This document shows, in pieces, positions 42,200 to 54,365 of a stretch of DNA of 64,000 nucleotides. Made by a program: the position numbers and the translations under genes. Origin of the DNA: Datura wrightii (taxonomy: Eukaryota > Streptophyta > Magnoliopsida > Solanales > Solanaceae). The notes under the pieces are model-generated. The model was not told the origin of the DNA. It did not search any database and saw only the letters and a program-made list of their open reading frames with translations. Location: positions 69,270,001 through 69,334,000 of the forward strand of contig JASDFA010000006.1 of the NCBI GenBank assembly GCA_035772735.1, read 5' to 3'. Position 1 is the first letter of the stretch. Each line of letters starts with the position of its first letter.

Positions 42200-43892
42200 G
42201 AGACAAGGAGTTGGTGGATTCATACTTAGAGCCGGAAAGACAATTCCATCGTCAAAGAAGGGAAGCTCTTGAGAGAAAGCTACAGTTGCTCAGACAGAAA
42301 ATCCTGGAGCAACAGTAGAATCCACCACTTGTGAGGGCAGTGTTAGTGCCCGAGGAAATGGCAGCTAGGCCTGGTTCGCGAAGTGGCAATCCCACATGCT
42401 AATAATGTTACATCAAGTATTCACAAACCTGAGCCAGGAGGGAGGTTTGAGCTGAAACAGAATCTGGTGCAATTGTTGCACACCAGCGGGCAATTCACAG
42501 GTCTCCCTCACGAAGATCCACAACAACATCTCTAAAACTTTTTGGAGATAAGTGACACTTACATCCCTGCTGGAGTATCATCCGATTACGTAAGGCTTAC
42601 ATTATTCCCATTTTCATTATTGGGAGAAGCAAAGAGGTGGTTGAAAGCTGAGCCACCTAACTCTATCACCACTTGGGATGACCTTGCAAGAAAAGTTTTT
42701 GATACGGTTCTTTCCATCCGGGAAAACAGCAAGACTTAGAAGTTAGATTCTAAGTTTTAAACAAAGAGAGGGGGAGAATCTGTATCAAGCTTGGGAAAGG
42801 TCCAAATCATTGCTAAGGGATTGTCCTCACCATCACCAGTCCAATGATGTGCTGGTGCATACTTTCATAGAGGGTTTGGAACCCCACACAAAAATTTTGC
42901 TAGACTCAACAACTGGGGGACAAGCATTAGAAAAGACTTACGAGGAGCTGTATACTTTGTTAAACCGTATTTCACAGGGAAATCCAGAGTGGAATTGTGG
43001 ACTTTTCTAGAAGAGGAACAAGGAAAGCGGCAAGAGTCTTGGAAGTGGATGGTTTTATAGCTATCGCTGCACAGATTGTTGCGCTGCAAAATCAACTCAA
43101 CACCCACTTCAGCAATATGAGCTTGAATCAATCTCAAGCCCCAGTTAATGTAGTGCAGCAGATCTGGTGTGAAGTATGAGGTAGTAATGAACACTCAGCT
43201 GAGTGTTGTGGTGCAAATCCAGATTCAGTGAACTTTGTGGGGAAGTACAGAGAAATGATCACCAACAGTATGGCAACAATTACAACTCAAATTGGAGAAA
43301 TCATCCGAATTTCTCTTGGGGGAGTAACAACCATCAAGGGTAGAGTTCGAATCAGGGGGCGCAAAGAAATCAAGGAGGGCAGCAGAACTATCAGACTCAA
43401 TATAGAGGACACAATGCACCTCCTCCCCCACCCACCAGCATTGAGGAAATGTTTAAAACAATGATAGCTAACCAAGCTCAATTGCAGGCTGATTATGTGA
43501 AATTGGCAGCAGATGTAAAGAACAACCAGTTAGCTACAAAGGTGTTGGAGTACCAGTTTGGACAACTAGCTAGAGCTCAAAACACCAGGCCAAGAGGAGG
43601 ACTACCGAGTGACACTGACCCGAATCCCAAGCAAGTAAATGCAGTGACCACAAAGAGTGGTTTACAACTCAAAGAGGTGGAACCAGAAAGACCACCTCAG
43701 CAGTCAGGAGCAATAGAGAAAGAAAGGGAACAAGATGATGAGAGGGGGAAGGAGAAGGCAGTTGAAGCAGAAAGACCACCACCCCCGTTCCCTCAAAGAT
43801 TAAAGAAGCACAAGGAGGAAGCTTGTTTCAAAAAGTTCATGGAGGTGCTTAAACAGGTACACATTAATTTACCTCTTGTTGATGTTTTGTAG
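42200..43892 (+). pseudogene. Athila-like gag, broken
   Basis: Starts in a frame reading 'ELVDSYLEPERQFHRQRREA'. The capsid core is 'FPFSLLGEAKRWLKAEPPNS' followed by 'ITTWDDLARKVFDTVLSI' (42542-42739), and later 'DVLVHTFIEGLEPHTKILLD' (42810-43010). The C-terminal part (43449-43892) has 'LEYQFGQLARAQNTRPRGGL' and 'NAVTTKSGLQLKEVEPE', then charged repeats. Several frameshifts occur, and a TAG at 43890-43892 separates it from the protease in the same frame. It is the structural capsid protein in intact relatives. Confidence 0.85.
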
Positions 43893-44463
43893 GGAGTGCC
43901 GAAATATGCAAAGTATATCAAGGACATCGTAGCTAACAAAAGCAGATTGACGGAGTATGCTACGGTGGCGCTTACTGAGGAGTGCACTTCCCGAATACAG
44001 AACAGGTTGCCAACAAAGCTCAAGGACCCTGGGAGCTTTACAATTCAAATAACAATTGGGCAAAGTATCCGAGCTCACGGATTATGCGATTTGGGAGCGA
44101 GTATTAACTTGATGCCGCCATCAGTGTTCAAGAAGTTGGGGCTGGGCAGTCTTAGACCAACTATAGTGATCTTGCAGTTAGCAGATCGTTCTTTAGCCAG
44201 ACTAGATGGAATTGTGGAGGACGTGTTGGTGCAAGTGGGCTCCCTTATCTTCCCGGTAGACTTTTATTGTTTTGGATTTTGAGCCGGATGCGGAAGTCCC
44301 ATTTATTTTGGAACGTCCTTTCTTGGCAACCGGGAGAGCTTTGATTGATGTAGCTGCAGGGCAGCTAACCATGCGAGCACATGACAAAGTGGAGGTATTT
44401 GATGTATATAAGCCACGAAGCTTCTGGCCATATATGAGGAGCTTTCAACAATTAATGTGCTAA
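43893..44463 (+). pseudogene. Athila-like aspartic protease
   Basis: 'PKYAKYIKDIVANKSRLTEY' leads into the active site 'CDLGASINLMPPSVFKKLGL'. The usual catalytic Asp is present, as is the flap/core 'RLDGIVEDVLVQVGSLIFPV'. A frame change at about 44275 continues as 'VPFILERPFLATGRALIDVA'. The sequence then drops out before any RT motif. Confidence 0.82.
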
Positions 44464-44516
44464 ATCAAGCAGAAATTCTTCCGATTGTTGAATCTTGAGA
44501 TCCACTGGGAAGGGCA

Positions 44517-44789
44517 TTGGTGAGCTCCGATCATTTCGGAGATAGAGATACTCATGAGAGGGTGAAAATGTTGAATGAACCACAATGGTATCTCAGGAAG
44601 CATGACTTTCAGCCGTTAATGAGGTTCCGAGTACCATTGCCGAAACCATCGATTAAGGAAGCACCAAAACTAGAGTTGTGGCAAGAAGATCGAAGTGCGA
44701 CGTTCTTGGTTAATGGGCAATGTTGTAAGAATAACTGGGGTAAGGACGTTATTCGAGAGAAGACATCCATCACTCTAGAGGATGATTAA
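44517..44789 (+). pseudogene. Integrase C-terminal tail left after RT/integrase deletion (Athila-like element 1)
   Basis: An open frame of 90 codons ends 'SATFLVNGQCCKNNWGKDVI' and 'REKTSITLEDD' with stop. Its position right after the protease and before the paired hairpins, and the 'F-VNGQ' wording, match the extreme C-terminus of Athila-type pol. The assignment is moderate because the fragment is short. Confidence 0.5.
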
Positions 44790-44800
44790 GTGTCAATGAC

Positions 44801-44847
44801 GTCGAGCCGCGACGGTAAACCAGGCGCTGCACGGGAGGCAACCCGTG
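44801..44847 (+). other. Paired hairpins after pol (Athila-like element 1)
   Basis: GTCG-agccg-CGAC (44801-44813) is followed by CACGGG-aggcaa-CCCGTG (44830-44847). Element 2 has the same two hairpins with changed but still pairing stems. This suggests a conserved RNA or DNA structure at the end of pol. Confidence 0.7.
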
Positions 44848-46027
44848 AAATTATTGTAATAGATGAATAGAATAGTGAATAAAAAGAAAAAAAAGAAAAA
44901 AAAGAAATAAAGAGAAAAAATATTGTGTTTGTGTTGAAACCTATGAATTCTAACCAATTTCTTGTTGTGAGATGATTTTCAGGTGGAACGGAGGGCAAAA
45001 ATGCGAAGAATCGCAAAGGACAAAAATCGAGGTGAGAAAAATAAAAAAGTGGCATTACAGTGAGCCTGTGTGTTGGCTCCGTGTCACGGAGGAGGGCCTC
45101 CGCGTTACCCTTCGTGACACGTTGAATCCAATTTCGAAATTTTTACAAATTCCATAAGGCTGGCGCGATGGCTCCATGTCACGGAGGGGGTGCTCCGCGT
45201 TACCCTCCGTGACATGTTGAGCTGTAATTCGCGTCGGGTCACACTGGGTCGCTGGGTAACCCGCGCGAAAAACACCCTTTTAACCCCGAAATCCCCTCAT
45301 TTTTCCCTATTTTCCACTCCTTCCGCGACCAACTCCCCAAATTCCCTCCTCCCCCAACGTGACACGGACCTAGGCACGAGTTTTCTTCAACTTTTCTTCG
45401 ATTTCATCGGATTAAAGGTATGTTCTTGAACTTAACCTCAATTTTTGCTTAAATTTTCAATTTTTGAGCATGTGAGGTGAGTAAACCTTGCCCTAAGTGT
45501 AAATTAAGTTTGAATTCACTTAAATTTTGATTGATTGATGTTCATAGTATTATTGTGAGTATGTGAACTCGATGAATGCATGTTTGATTGTATTTTTGCG
45601 AAATTGGTAGCTAGGGTTAGATTTTGAATAGGAAGAAACTAAATTTGGTTAAAAATGTGAAAAAATTGGGTTGTGCATGTTGGGTGATGTGAATGATGTC
45701 GTGAATATAGATGAATATGCTAAGTATACAGGGGAATTGTCGGAAAAATGAAATTGGTGAATTGCAGAAGTTGTTGGGAAAAAAAATATTGGCTGAGTGT
45801 TATGTGATGTAATGGAATCGATGGTGATATTGTTAGTCGTTGTACGAAGTCTGAGTAGTACATAGTAATTATTCCATTGACTTATCTGAATGCACTAAGC
45901 AATTTGATTGATAAGAATTGGGAAAGCATGATTGTCTTGCCGAATTATTTTAATTGTGGCTAAAGACTAAGTCTGGGGTGGCCTAACTCGACCCAACCTT
46001 AGTTGAAGCTATGTTTAACTTGAATAA
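44848..46027 (+). other. Spacer between pol remnant and third ORF (Athila-like element 1)
   Basis: Non-coding. It contains two blocks with CTCCGTGTCACGGAG-type dyads (45075-45115 and 45170-45220) like those in the LTRs, then a stretch with no coding signal. It may serve as a leader or promoter for the downstream ORF. Confidence 0.5.
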
Positions 46028-47281
46028 CATTGGGAATTGTCTGTTCGATGGTACAGGAACAATGTTAGGCAGGAAGACAAGGGAAAGGGCGCATCTACAT
46101 CAGGCGCCGGCAGAAAAAGGATTAGATTGGGAACAACAGTTCCAGCAGCACCAGCGGTTCCGCGAGGCCAACGCCGACAATACGGAACCCGATGGGTGAC
46201 GGATGAAGGGAAGAAATGGTATGCAAAACACAAAGAGACCAAATACTTCCCAGAGGAGCACATTGCAAGGGAACCACTGGCACAAGAATTCCCCAGAATC
46301 GTACATCGGATTGACACTGTCGGGCTGAACTTCATCTTCGAAGAGCCCAAGGAGTGCAATCTCCATATGATTCGGGAGTTCTATGCCAATTGGAACCCGA
46401 CCCTCCGCAATCACACCGTCAAAATAAGAGGGCACGTTGTCACCTTTGAGCCCCATCACCTGAATGTTATATTGGGGGCGCGGGACACAGACGCCCATGT
46501 ACTCCGGCAGCTGAACATAACTCCACCTTATGCGGATATCAGACACACTCTGTGTGGAGCCCGTTCGACAGCACGGTGGAGCAGGCACAAGGAGAGGGGC
46601 TACCATCAAACACTGCCCTACTCTCAAATGAACAGGGAAGCTAGGATTTGGCTTAAGATTGTGTGTTCCTGCCTGATCCCGGGGGTGCACATGACTGATG
46701 TCACCCGGGATCGAGTGTGCTTGGTATATGCCCTGATGAAAGGGCTTGAGATAAATGTTGGGGCAGTGATCATCTCCTCCATGAAGAGAGCCTGAGTCCA
46801 TCAAGGGCACATGTATGGGTTCGGTGGTTTGCTAACCACGTTCTTGAGGGGCCATGATATTGAGGAAGAGGCCCTGGACTACATCCCACAAATTGACAGG
46901 CGTGCCCTAGACGTCACCAAAACCAAGGCACCCGACACCACTCACGGGCCTATTCTCACACTAGTCGAGCGACATGCTCGGGATGATCAATATATGGCCC
47001 GCATGTATGGGATGCAGATGCTGCAGTTGCGCATAGGTGGAAGGCCAGCAACAGAAGATGAGATATGGCAGCTCGAGCTAGATTACCCCTTTGGCGAGAA
47101 TGCCCGGGCTCTATGCCGAGTGGGGCCAGCTTTTGTGGAGCCTGTAGATGATGATGTCCCCACTGATGAGGAGACACGCCGCGATAACTCAGATGTTGAG
47201 TCAGATGAGGACAGCGGGGGCGATTTGGATATGGGTGACGAGGCAACGACACCTGATGAAGAAGTGGAATACTTCGATTGA
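46028..47281 (+). pseudogene. Third ORF of Athila-like element: 'putative plant transposon protein' domain
   Basis: The frame is open from 46028 to 47281 except for one TGA at 46793-46795. N-terminal basic region ('GKGASTSGAGRKRIRLGTTV'), then 'RIDTVGLNFIFEEPKECNLH' and 'MIREFYANWNPTLRNHTVKI', 'RGHVVTFEPHHLNVILGARD', and after the stop 'DYIPQIDRRALDVTKTKA'. The C-terminus is acidic ('SDEDSGGDLDMGDEA'). This is the domain often annotated as putative plant transposon protein in Solanaceae. It sits where Athila elements have their extra, so-called env-like, ORF. Its function is unknown; I see no transmembrane segment or signal peptide, so calling it an envelope is not supported. The first ATG is uncertain: the ATG at 46011 is in another frame. 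Confidence 0.72.
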
Positions 47282-49107
47282 TTAGGGAGTTTCACCACCC
47301 ACCTTTGTGATATGTTGAATTTTGTGAACACTGGGGACAGTGTTCGGTTTAAATGTGGGGTGGGAGTAGTTAGGAGCTGGATGTTTCGTTGTGGTTTTTG
47401 TTTTTGTTTATGTTTTGTGTTGTTGTTCCTGTGAAAAAAAATATGAACCTGTGATTTTGTGTGGTATGTTCTGTAATATAATTCGGTGTCGTAACGAATG
47501 TTAGGCTGTTTTGTGCTGTGGTGAGCTGTTGTTGATTGGGTGGTTGTGTAAATATTTTTTTGTAAATATTGTTGTTTTCTGTTGACATTATCGATATTTT
47601 TAAAATTTTTGTTGAATTTTCTTATGATTGGGTTTCTCGGCCTTTGTTTTTGGTGCTTTTATCGAGAATAGTCCCATTGAACCGAAGTCGTAAATAGTGA
47701 CCGTTTCCTATGATGGATGGATGATGAACGTCTTAAGGGAAATGTAGTCGGTAGGAGTAGTTTTGTTTCTTTCTTTTGTTTTCTTTCTTTTGTTTGTTTC
47801 CCAAATGTGTAGCTACTTCATGGTTTGAAATTCTTGTTGCGTGTTGTACATGATATTAAGATGCAAAGATGATTTGTATGAAAGCATGCAAATATGTAAA
47901 CATGTTGAGATACCTAGGCCATAGAGTTCGATTCGGTGTGATTGAGGCTTAATATTGAATTCTTGTAATTAGCTGATTGAAGAGTCTGTGAATAAGTCTT
48001 GAGTTGAGCATGTGCAAGGAGTGTGAGGTGAGGTTTCGATTATTCCATGCTATTGTGAAGTGTCTAGAACTTGCCTGGTGTGTGTGCGAAACGAAATGAA
48101 GGATGTGTATTTTAGGAAAGGCTGTAGGCATTTCTTTGATTAAACCGAAAGTTTTTTTCCTTACCATACCTACCTGGAATGTACATCCTAGTTAGCCCCA
48201 TTGAGCCTTTAGCCTATTTTTTTCTTTCTTTGAAGAGGTACAAACCAAGCTTAATCCCTTTTTTTCATTAGCCGTGAATTTGATCCAAAACTCTTAAGCA
48301 CTCAAGAAAAATATTTTTCCCACAGTGTCAAGGAGTGAGAATTGTGAAAAGGAAGGTAAAGCGGAAGTGGTGAAAGTAAAGAAAAGGTCAAGGGTGCACT
48401 TGCTGAAATTAAAGAAAATAAAGATGTATAACTAATCTTTGTTATTAAGTCGAGTGTGCTAAAAGAAATGGGAACAAAAATAAAGAAAAAATAATTCAAG
48501 AAGGAGAGGATGAAGGAAGAAACAATGCACATAATGATGGTGGGATGTATTGAAAAGCGCTTAAGAAAGCTAGTTGCTATTATTGGTTAGCCTAGTATTT
48601 ACTAGTTCCTTAGCTTACATTACAACCCGTTAAGTCCTACGTGATCTTACATCACGCGTCCTTATATTAGTGGAGTAATACACTAGAGGCAAGCTTATGG
48701 TTCATGACATGATGCATGAGAACTCTTTGGGAGAGAGAGCGAAATCGTGTTCATATACCCCTACATGTAATGCTTTGGAAATCATATGATTGAAAAGGGG
48801 GAAATTCTCTTGTGTTGTGAGGGCACATGCTTGACAAGAGATTGAATTTCGTGTCGAATGTCTTGATCAGTTGATTTGCATGAGTTTGCCGAGATCGAGA
48901 GTCGATTCTTGAGCTTAGGAGGTCTTAATATGGTGAATGTCATGGTATTGATGGGACTATGCATGTTTTCTTGATGATTTTCTATATTAAATAATCGATA
49001 TAGCCGTAGCTTGAATTGTCGAGCCAAAGTAGATAGGCATGGGGATCAATTGCATGAGATGTGAGAGTATTGTTTGAGGACGAACAAGGTCTTAAGTGTG
49101 GGGTAGG
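47282..49107 (+). other. 3' non-coding interior of Athila-like element 1
   Basis: T- and G-rich sequence without a convincing ORF, up to the purine tract before the right LTR. It contains 'ccccattgagcctt' (about 48197-48210) and 'gaggacgaacaagg', both also present in element 2 on the opposite strand, showing the two families share this region. Confidence 0.6.
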
Positions 49108-50522
49108 TGATCTTGGGCAGAATTATATGCCCAAGTGATGCTCAAATGCTTCATTTCATCTTGTTTATCTATCGTTATGTGTGCATTCTCATGTGATTTG
49201 TAGTTGAAATGTGAATTTATACTAACCAACATGATTAGTGTTGTTTTGCAGGTAAAATGTAATTTTAGGAAGCTAAGATACATGTTGGTAAAAATTGGGA
49301 ATAGACTTGGAAGCGAGCAGTGGAAAAGGTTAAGGAAGAGCAGCAAATATAGGGGCTCCGCGATGGAGCCATGTCACGCTGCCATCGCGGAGGCAGTCTG
49401 CTTCGGATGATCTATTTTGGCAAATTCCAGTGAAGGTCCGCGTTGCCTCAGTGACACGGAGGCAATGCCACGCGATACAAGTCGTGGCACACTGCATATA
49501 TTTACCTGGAACATCAATTTCCAGTGAGGGTCCACGTTTGCACCGTGGCACGGAGGGAGTGCTCCGCGATACACTCCATGCCACGTTGCTTGTTATTCCG
49601 GAAAAAATTCCCACTAGCATAAATAGCACACTTAGGTTTATTTTTAATTATTCTGACTTAGCTGAGCAAGAACGTAGGTTACAGGCAGTTGAGGGGATGA
49701 AAAATCTAGGGTTCTTCTCTATCTCTTTCTCTCTTATCTCAATTGTTTGTAAGAATTACACTTATTTGATGATGTTTAATTCACAAATGAGTGGCTAAAT
49801 TCACTTCTTGCTGAGGTTAAGAACAATTGTAGTGGAATGTAATTGTTGATCAATTTAGTTTTCATCTTTTCTTCAATGGTTGTTCTATCAATTCTGGTTC
49901 TTACTGCATTAATGTTTGGCCAATGTTAATGTATATCTAAAAAATCTAATTTTGATTTTGAAAAGAAAAGAAATTGGAAAGTTGTGAATTGGTAGGATAT
50001 GATCTCTTCTTATTTTGGGAAAATTGAGAATTGATTTACATTCAAAATAGAAATATATCTGAAAGTCGTATTAGTCAATTAAGGAATCAGTTTTGTATGG
50101 CTAGAACATGAAATTCTTTTATCACAGAAATATAGGTTGAAGGTTCATGATTCTTAAGTTGGATTGGATAGGAAAGTTTCAATCCATAGGCAATAATTCT
50201 TGACTAGCAACCGAAGGAAAGATTTACTGAATTGTATCGATAAATTACTTCCTTGCATGTTCGTTTTAGCCTCAGCATGCTCATTACTATAGTTCAGACT
50301 CACTTTATAATTTTGTCTTAGATTCGTATAATTTGGGAAAGTAAACTCTCAACATCCTATTTAAATTGTTGTCTACATTTTTAAAAGTTAGAGTTCATTA
50401 ACACTAAAGTTAATTATTACCTTAGTTCAGTCCCTGTGGGATCGATACTTGGCTTACTTAAGCCATTTTACTACTTGTTCGACCACGTGCACTTGTGTGT
50501 AGTTGCCACCGAAGCCCGAACA
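49108..50522 (+). repeat. Athila-like element 1: 3' LTR
   Basis: Same length as the 5' LTR (1,415 bp), ends CGAACA. The TATA position reads CATAAATA (49616-49623), and the large palindrome at 49441-49466 carries a mismatch. Confidence 0.92.
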
Positions 50523-51014
50523 GGGCTCTCTATTGCTGTTGGTGTGGGAGGCTACTATCACTAGACCTTTGATGGCTGAAATCTGAATGGCCAATCCTTG
50601 CCCGTTTGTTATTACGCTCCATATCCTTCATCTTTTCAGCCTCAATCTACTTGGCATAGACAATCAAGCTAGAAAGGTCTATGTCCTTAATCAGCATCGT
50701 GGTCTTGCACTCCTTGAGGACCAGATTTGATACTCCATTTACAATCTTCAGCATGTGAGCCCTTGGCTCAGCTACCATCTCTGGAGAATACTTAGACAGA
50801 CTAGTAAACTCCAGAGCATATTCCTCCACGGTTCTGTTGCCCTGTCACAAATTCATAAACTCTGCCATCTTATCCTCCCTCAACTCGCGAAGGAAAAACC
50901 TGTCCAGGAAACCTGTGTGAAATTCTTCCCACTCTACTAGTCCTGCTCCCGCTTGCCGCCCTTCTTTCCACTGGTCATGCCAGACTTGAGCTACCCTTTT
51001 CAGATGGTAGGCAG
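50523..51014 (-). pseudogene. Tekay-like gag, middle fragment between two insertions
   Basis: The minus strand encodes 'YHLKRVAQVWHDQWKEGRQA' and 'GFLDRFFLRELREDKMAEFM' (frame open 50845-51014), then 'MEEYALEFTSLSKYSPEMVA' and 'RAHMLKIVNGVSNLVLKECK'. This is the capsid part of Tekay-type gag. It is bounded on both sides by target duplications (GGGCT 50523-50527 and GGCAG 51010-51014). Confidence 0.85.
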
Positions 51015-52430
51015 TGATGAGCCCGCAAGTGTACGGGTCGTACAAGTAATATAGTGGCCCTTTTTTAGAGCCGGAATATCGAACCCACAGGGACTGGTTC
51101 AGCAAATTATCAAGTTCAAGTGTTAGTTAAGAAGTCGGTTTTAGAAATTTTCGATAAATTATAATTAAATCTTAGTGGTGACACGAAATAATCTAGAAGC
51201 AATACAAAACAAAACTAGAGTTAAAGCCGGATAATCATGCAATGCTACAATTCATAATGGGATAAGTATGATATTATCAATTGTTGTCTCACATAATTGG
51301 AATTGCATGTTCATGGTCTTCTGAACCTCTAAATATGACAAACTAGCCTCACTACTACATTGTTGAGCAAGGATGTCATTTCTAGTTCGTGGGCAATTCA
51401 CTACGTGGATGTGGTTTATGGGGTTTATGCCCTTAATTGGGGACTTCCGTACCTCCAACCATTTAACCAAACTTAGCTTCACAACTACTCCTACAAGTGG
51501 TGGAGTGACAAATCTAAGTTGGTGTCTTGCTATCTTCCCGTTTTATCAACCAAGCAAAGCAAATTAGGTATATTCCTATCCTAACCGCGAATCCTATCAA
51601 AAGATAAGAACTTGCTTCCTACAATCTTATGTTCTTGCCTAGGTTTGCTCTTCCAAGCTTTCACCTATGCTTAAACCACTTGTTTTCATGGTGATCAAAC
51701 ATAAAAACAACAATAATAAAGATTGTAAGACAAAACAACAACTAACAACTCAACCCCAAACGAATCTAAGCAAATACAATCATATCCATGGCCTCAACCC
51801 TAGATGGAGGGTTCTAGCCACCCATGTTTGTACAAATACTCAAACCCATGTTTAGAGTAGTTTACTTACAAGTATTGATGAAAAGAAATCAAGAAAATAT
51901 GAACCCAAGAGGAGTTCTCCGAGTCTCCTTCGCGCCTCCCTTCGGTTTTTCCAAAAAATCGCGTGTCTGATGATTTTAGAAGCTAAGGGTTCAATTTATA
52001 CTATGCTGAAAAAATGCAAAATTTGGCCTGTGGTGGAACAACTCCGTGTCACGGAGATGAACTCTCTAATTGACCTCTGTGGCATGGAGGTAACGCGCAT
52101 CCTCACTGGAATGTGTCAAAAAATGCAATTTTTGGCCTAGTGTTGTCGCGTTGGCAGCGTGCCACGGCCCCTATCGCGCAGGGTGCCAGTTATTACATGT
52201 TTTCTTGTTGACTTTCACGTTTTGCTCTTGATTCCATTCCTCCACTTCACAAAATCATGAATTAGTTCCTCAAATGCATTATTAACCTTCAAAAACAAGG
52301 ACTAATCATGTTGGTTAGTATATATTCACATTTACATAAAATCACATGAGAATGTATATAAATAAGTAGATAAACAAGAGTAAATTGAGTTATAAAGTAG
52401 CACTTGGGCATGCAATTATTCCCAAGATCA
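51015..52430 (-). repeat. Athila-like element 2: 3' LTR (left copy)
   Basis: 1,416 bp, highly similar to 55511-56910. It contains a CTCCGTGTCACGGAG dyad at about 52047-52061 and a decayed second dyad. Short frames inside (51373-51567, 51667-51855) are repeated in the other LTR and show no domain. Confidence 0.9.
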
Positions 52431-54300
52431 CAACTCCACACTTAAAGCCTTGTTCGTCCTCGAACAAACCTTTTACATCTCATGCACATGAAGATTCACA
52501 CATAGCTAATTTAGCAAGACAATTCAAGATACCGCTACAATGACTATTTAAGATAACCAGCTAAAAATAGACCATGCAAGATTTAACCATTAAAATCAAT
52601 TTTAACTATGTTAAGACTTCCTAACCTCAAGACTTGACTCTCAATCTTAGCAAACTCATGCAAATCAACTGATCAAGAAATCCAACATGAATAATATCCT
52701 TCACTAAACATGTGCCCTCACAACAAGAGAGTTACCCGTTTTCACACGCAAATTTTTAAATCATAACATGTATGGGTAAATGAATAGAGTTACGCTCACT
52801 CTCACAAAGAATTCACATGCATCATGTAATGACCCATAAGCTTGCCCTTAGTGTTTTACTCCACTAATTAAGGATGTTTGAACGTAAGATCAAGTAGGAC
52901 TTTTAGGTTGTAATGTAGGCTAAGGGACGGGTAGGTACTATTCTGGCCAGTAATAGTGCTATCTTCCACAAGCGCTTTTAATAACTTCAACCTTCATTAA
53001 GGACATCTCTTCTCTTACTTCACCCTCATTCTTTTCACTCTTGAATTTTCTCTCTTCTTGTTCCCATTTCTTTAAGAACACTTAGCTTATTAGTGGGAGT
53101 ACTTAAGCAACTTTTTCCTTCATTTATTTTCTTACTCCTTACCAATACTCAAGCAATTTCAAACAAGTGCACCTCTAAGTTTTTCCTAACTTCCACAACT
53201 GCTATTTTTCCTTCTTTCTCCCGATTCTCTTTCCTTAACTCTGTCGTATTTTCACTTAAGCGCTTAGGAGTTTTGGATCAAATTCAAGGCTAATGAAAGA
53301 AAAAGGATTAAGCTTATGTTGTAGCTATCAAAGAATAGGCTTAAGGCTCAATGGGGCTCACTAGGATTCAACATTCAAGGTAGGTAAAGTGAGGGATAAA
53401 AATTAGGTTCATTCAAAGAAATGCCTAAATCATCTCCTACAGTTCACATCCTTCATTTCGTTTTATATACATACCAGGAAAGTTCTAGACATTCCACAAT
53501 AGCACGGAATATTCGAAAAACTTACACTCACAACACATGCTCAATTCAAGACACATTCAGTAGACTCTTAACTCAGCTAATCACAAGAATTCAAAATTAA
53601 GCTTTCAGCACATAGAGTCAAATTCAAGATCCTAGGTGTCTCAACAAAATTATACACTTCTTACATGCTTCAACACTAACCACACTTGCATCTTACAATC
53701 ATGTATAGCACATAACAAGAACATCAAGCCATCAATTAGCTACGGGTTCAAAAACCAACCTACTGATTAATTTTTCCTCAAGACGGTCATCAACCATCCA
53801 TCGTCGGAAATAGTCTCTAACTATGATTAAAAACACTATATACAGACAAAGAAATTTTATTATTATTTGGTTCAAAGACCCCCCATCGAAAAAGAACCGA
53901 AAAAGAAAAACCAACGGGTGATGAAGTCATGCTTGAATCACACAAAAAAAATTCAAATATTTCTCACAAGCATTACATTCACCAAAAATCGTTAAGCACA
54001 AAAATTTTGAAATTTTCCTCACCCCACACTTGAATCATGCTATGTCCCCATAGCATCAAATTAAAATTTAAAAGGGTGAGAAATACTCCCTGAGGCCTCT
54101 AGGCCTAGCTAATAGCATGCTTTTCTTCCTTTGAACAAGTGGATATTTGACCCCACACTTTTCCTCTTCCATGCTTTTTAGCTTCCTCCTCCACGGATAC
54201 TCAGACTTCCCCTCCATCTGTGCTTAACTTTCCACCAAAAACAACACAAGATGAAAAATAAATAAAATCAACACAAATGCAAGAAATTAAAATGGTACCT
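52431..54300 (-). other. 3' non-coding interior of Athila-like element 2
   Basis: AT-rich and without a supported gene. It shares 'gttcgaggacgaacaa' (minus strand) and 'ccattgagcctt' with the corresponding region of element 1. Frames such as 53732-53914 have no recognisable content. Confidence 0.6.
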
Positions 54301-54308
54301 GTGGTACT

Positions 54309-54356
54309 CTTGGGTTGCCTCCCAAGCAGCGCCTAATTTTACGTCGCGGCACGACG
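54309..54356 (-). other. Paired hairpins (Athila-like element 2)
   Basis: The minus strand reads CGTCG-tgccg-CGACG (54356-54342), then CTTGGG-aggcaa-CCCAAG (54326-54309). Loops are as in element 1 (second loop 'aggcaa' identical), but stems differ by paired changes. Confidence 0.75.
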
Positions 54357-54365
54357 TATCAAGTT

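Larger units (their letters stand above)
40647..50522 (+). mobile_element. Athila-like LTR element 1 with internal deletion of RT and most of integrase
   Basis: 1,415-bp LTRs (40647-42061 and 49108-50522) are flanked by target duplication GGGCT (40642-40646, 50523-50527). The primer site for tRNA-Asp is at 42068-42085 and the purine tract 'aagtgtggggtagg' precedes the right LTR. Internal order: gag, protease, a short integrase tail, paired hairpins, a GC-rich spacer with CTCCGTG dyads, a third ORF in the envelope position, then 1.8 kb of non-coding sequence. RT, RNase H and the integrase core are missing, so it depended on another element to move. By eye the LTRs differ at roughly 30 sites, which suggests a fairly young insertion. 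Confidence 0.92.

Noticed and set aside
46100..46810. 236-codon minus-strand frame opposite the third ORF
   Set aside because: Shadow of the plus-strand ORF, which carries a recognisable domain; the antisense translation shows none.
46028..47281. Third ORF as a true retroviral envelope
   Set aside because: No signal peptide or membrane segment is visible; only its position is env-like.
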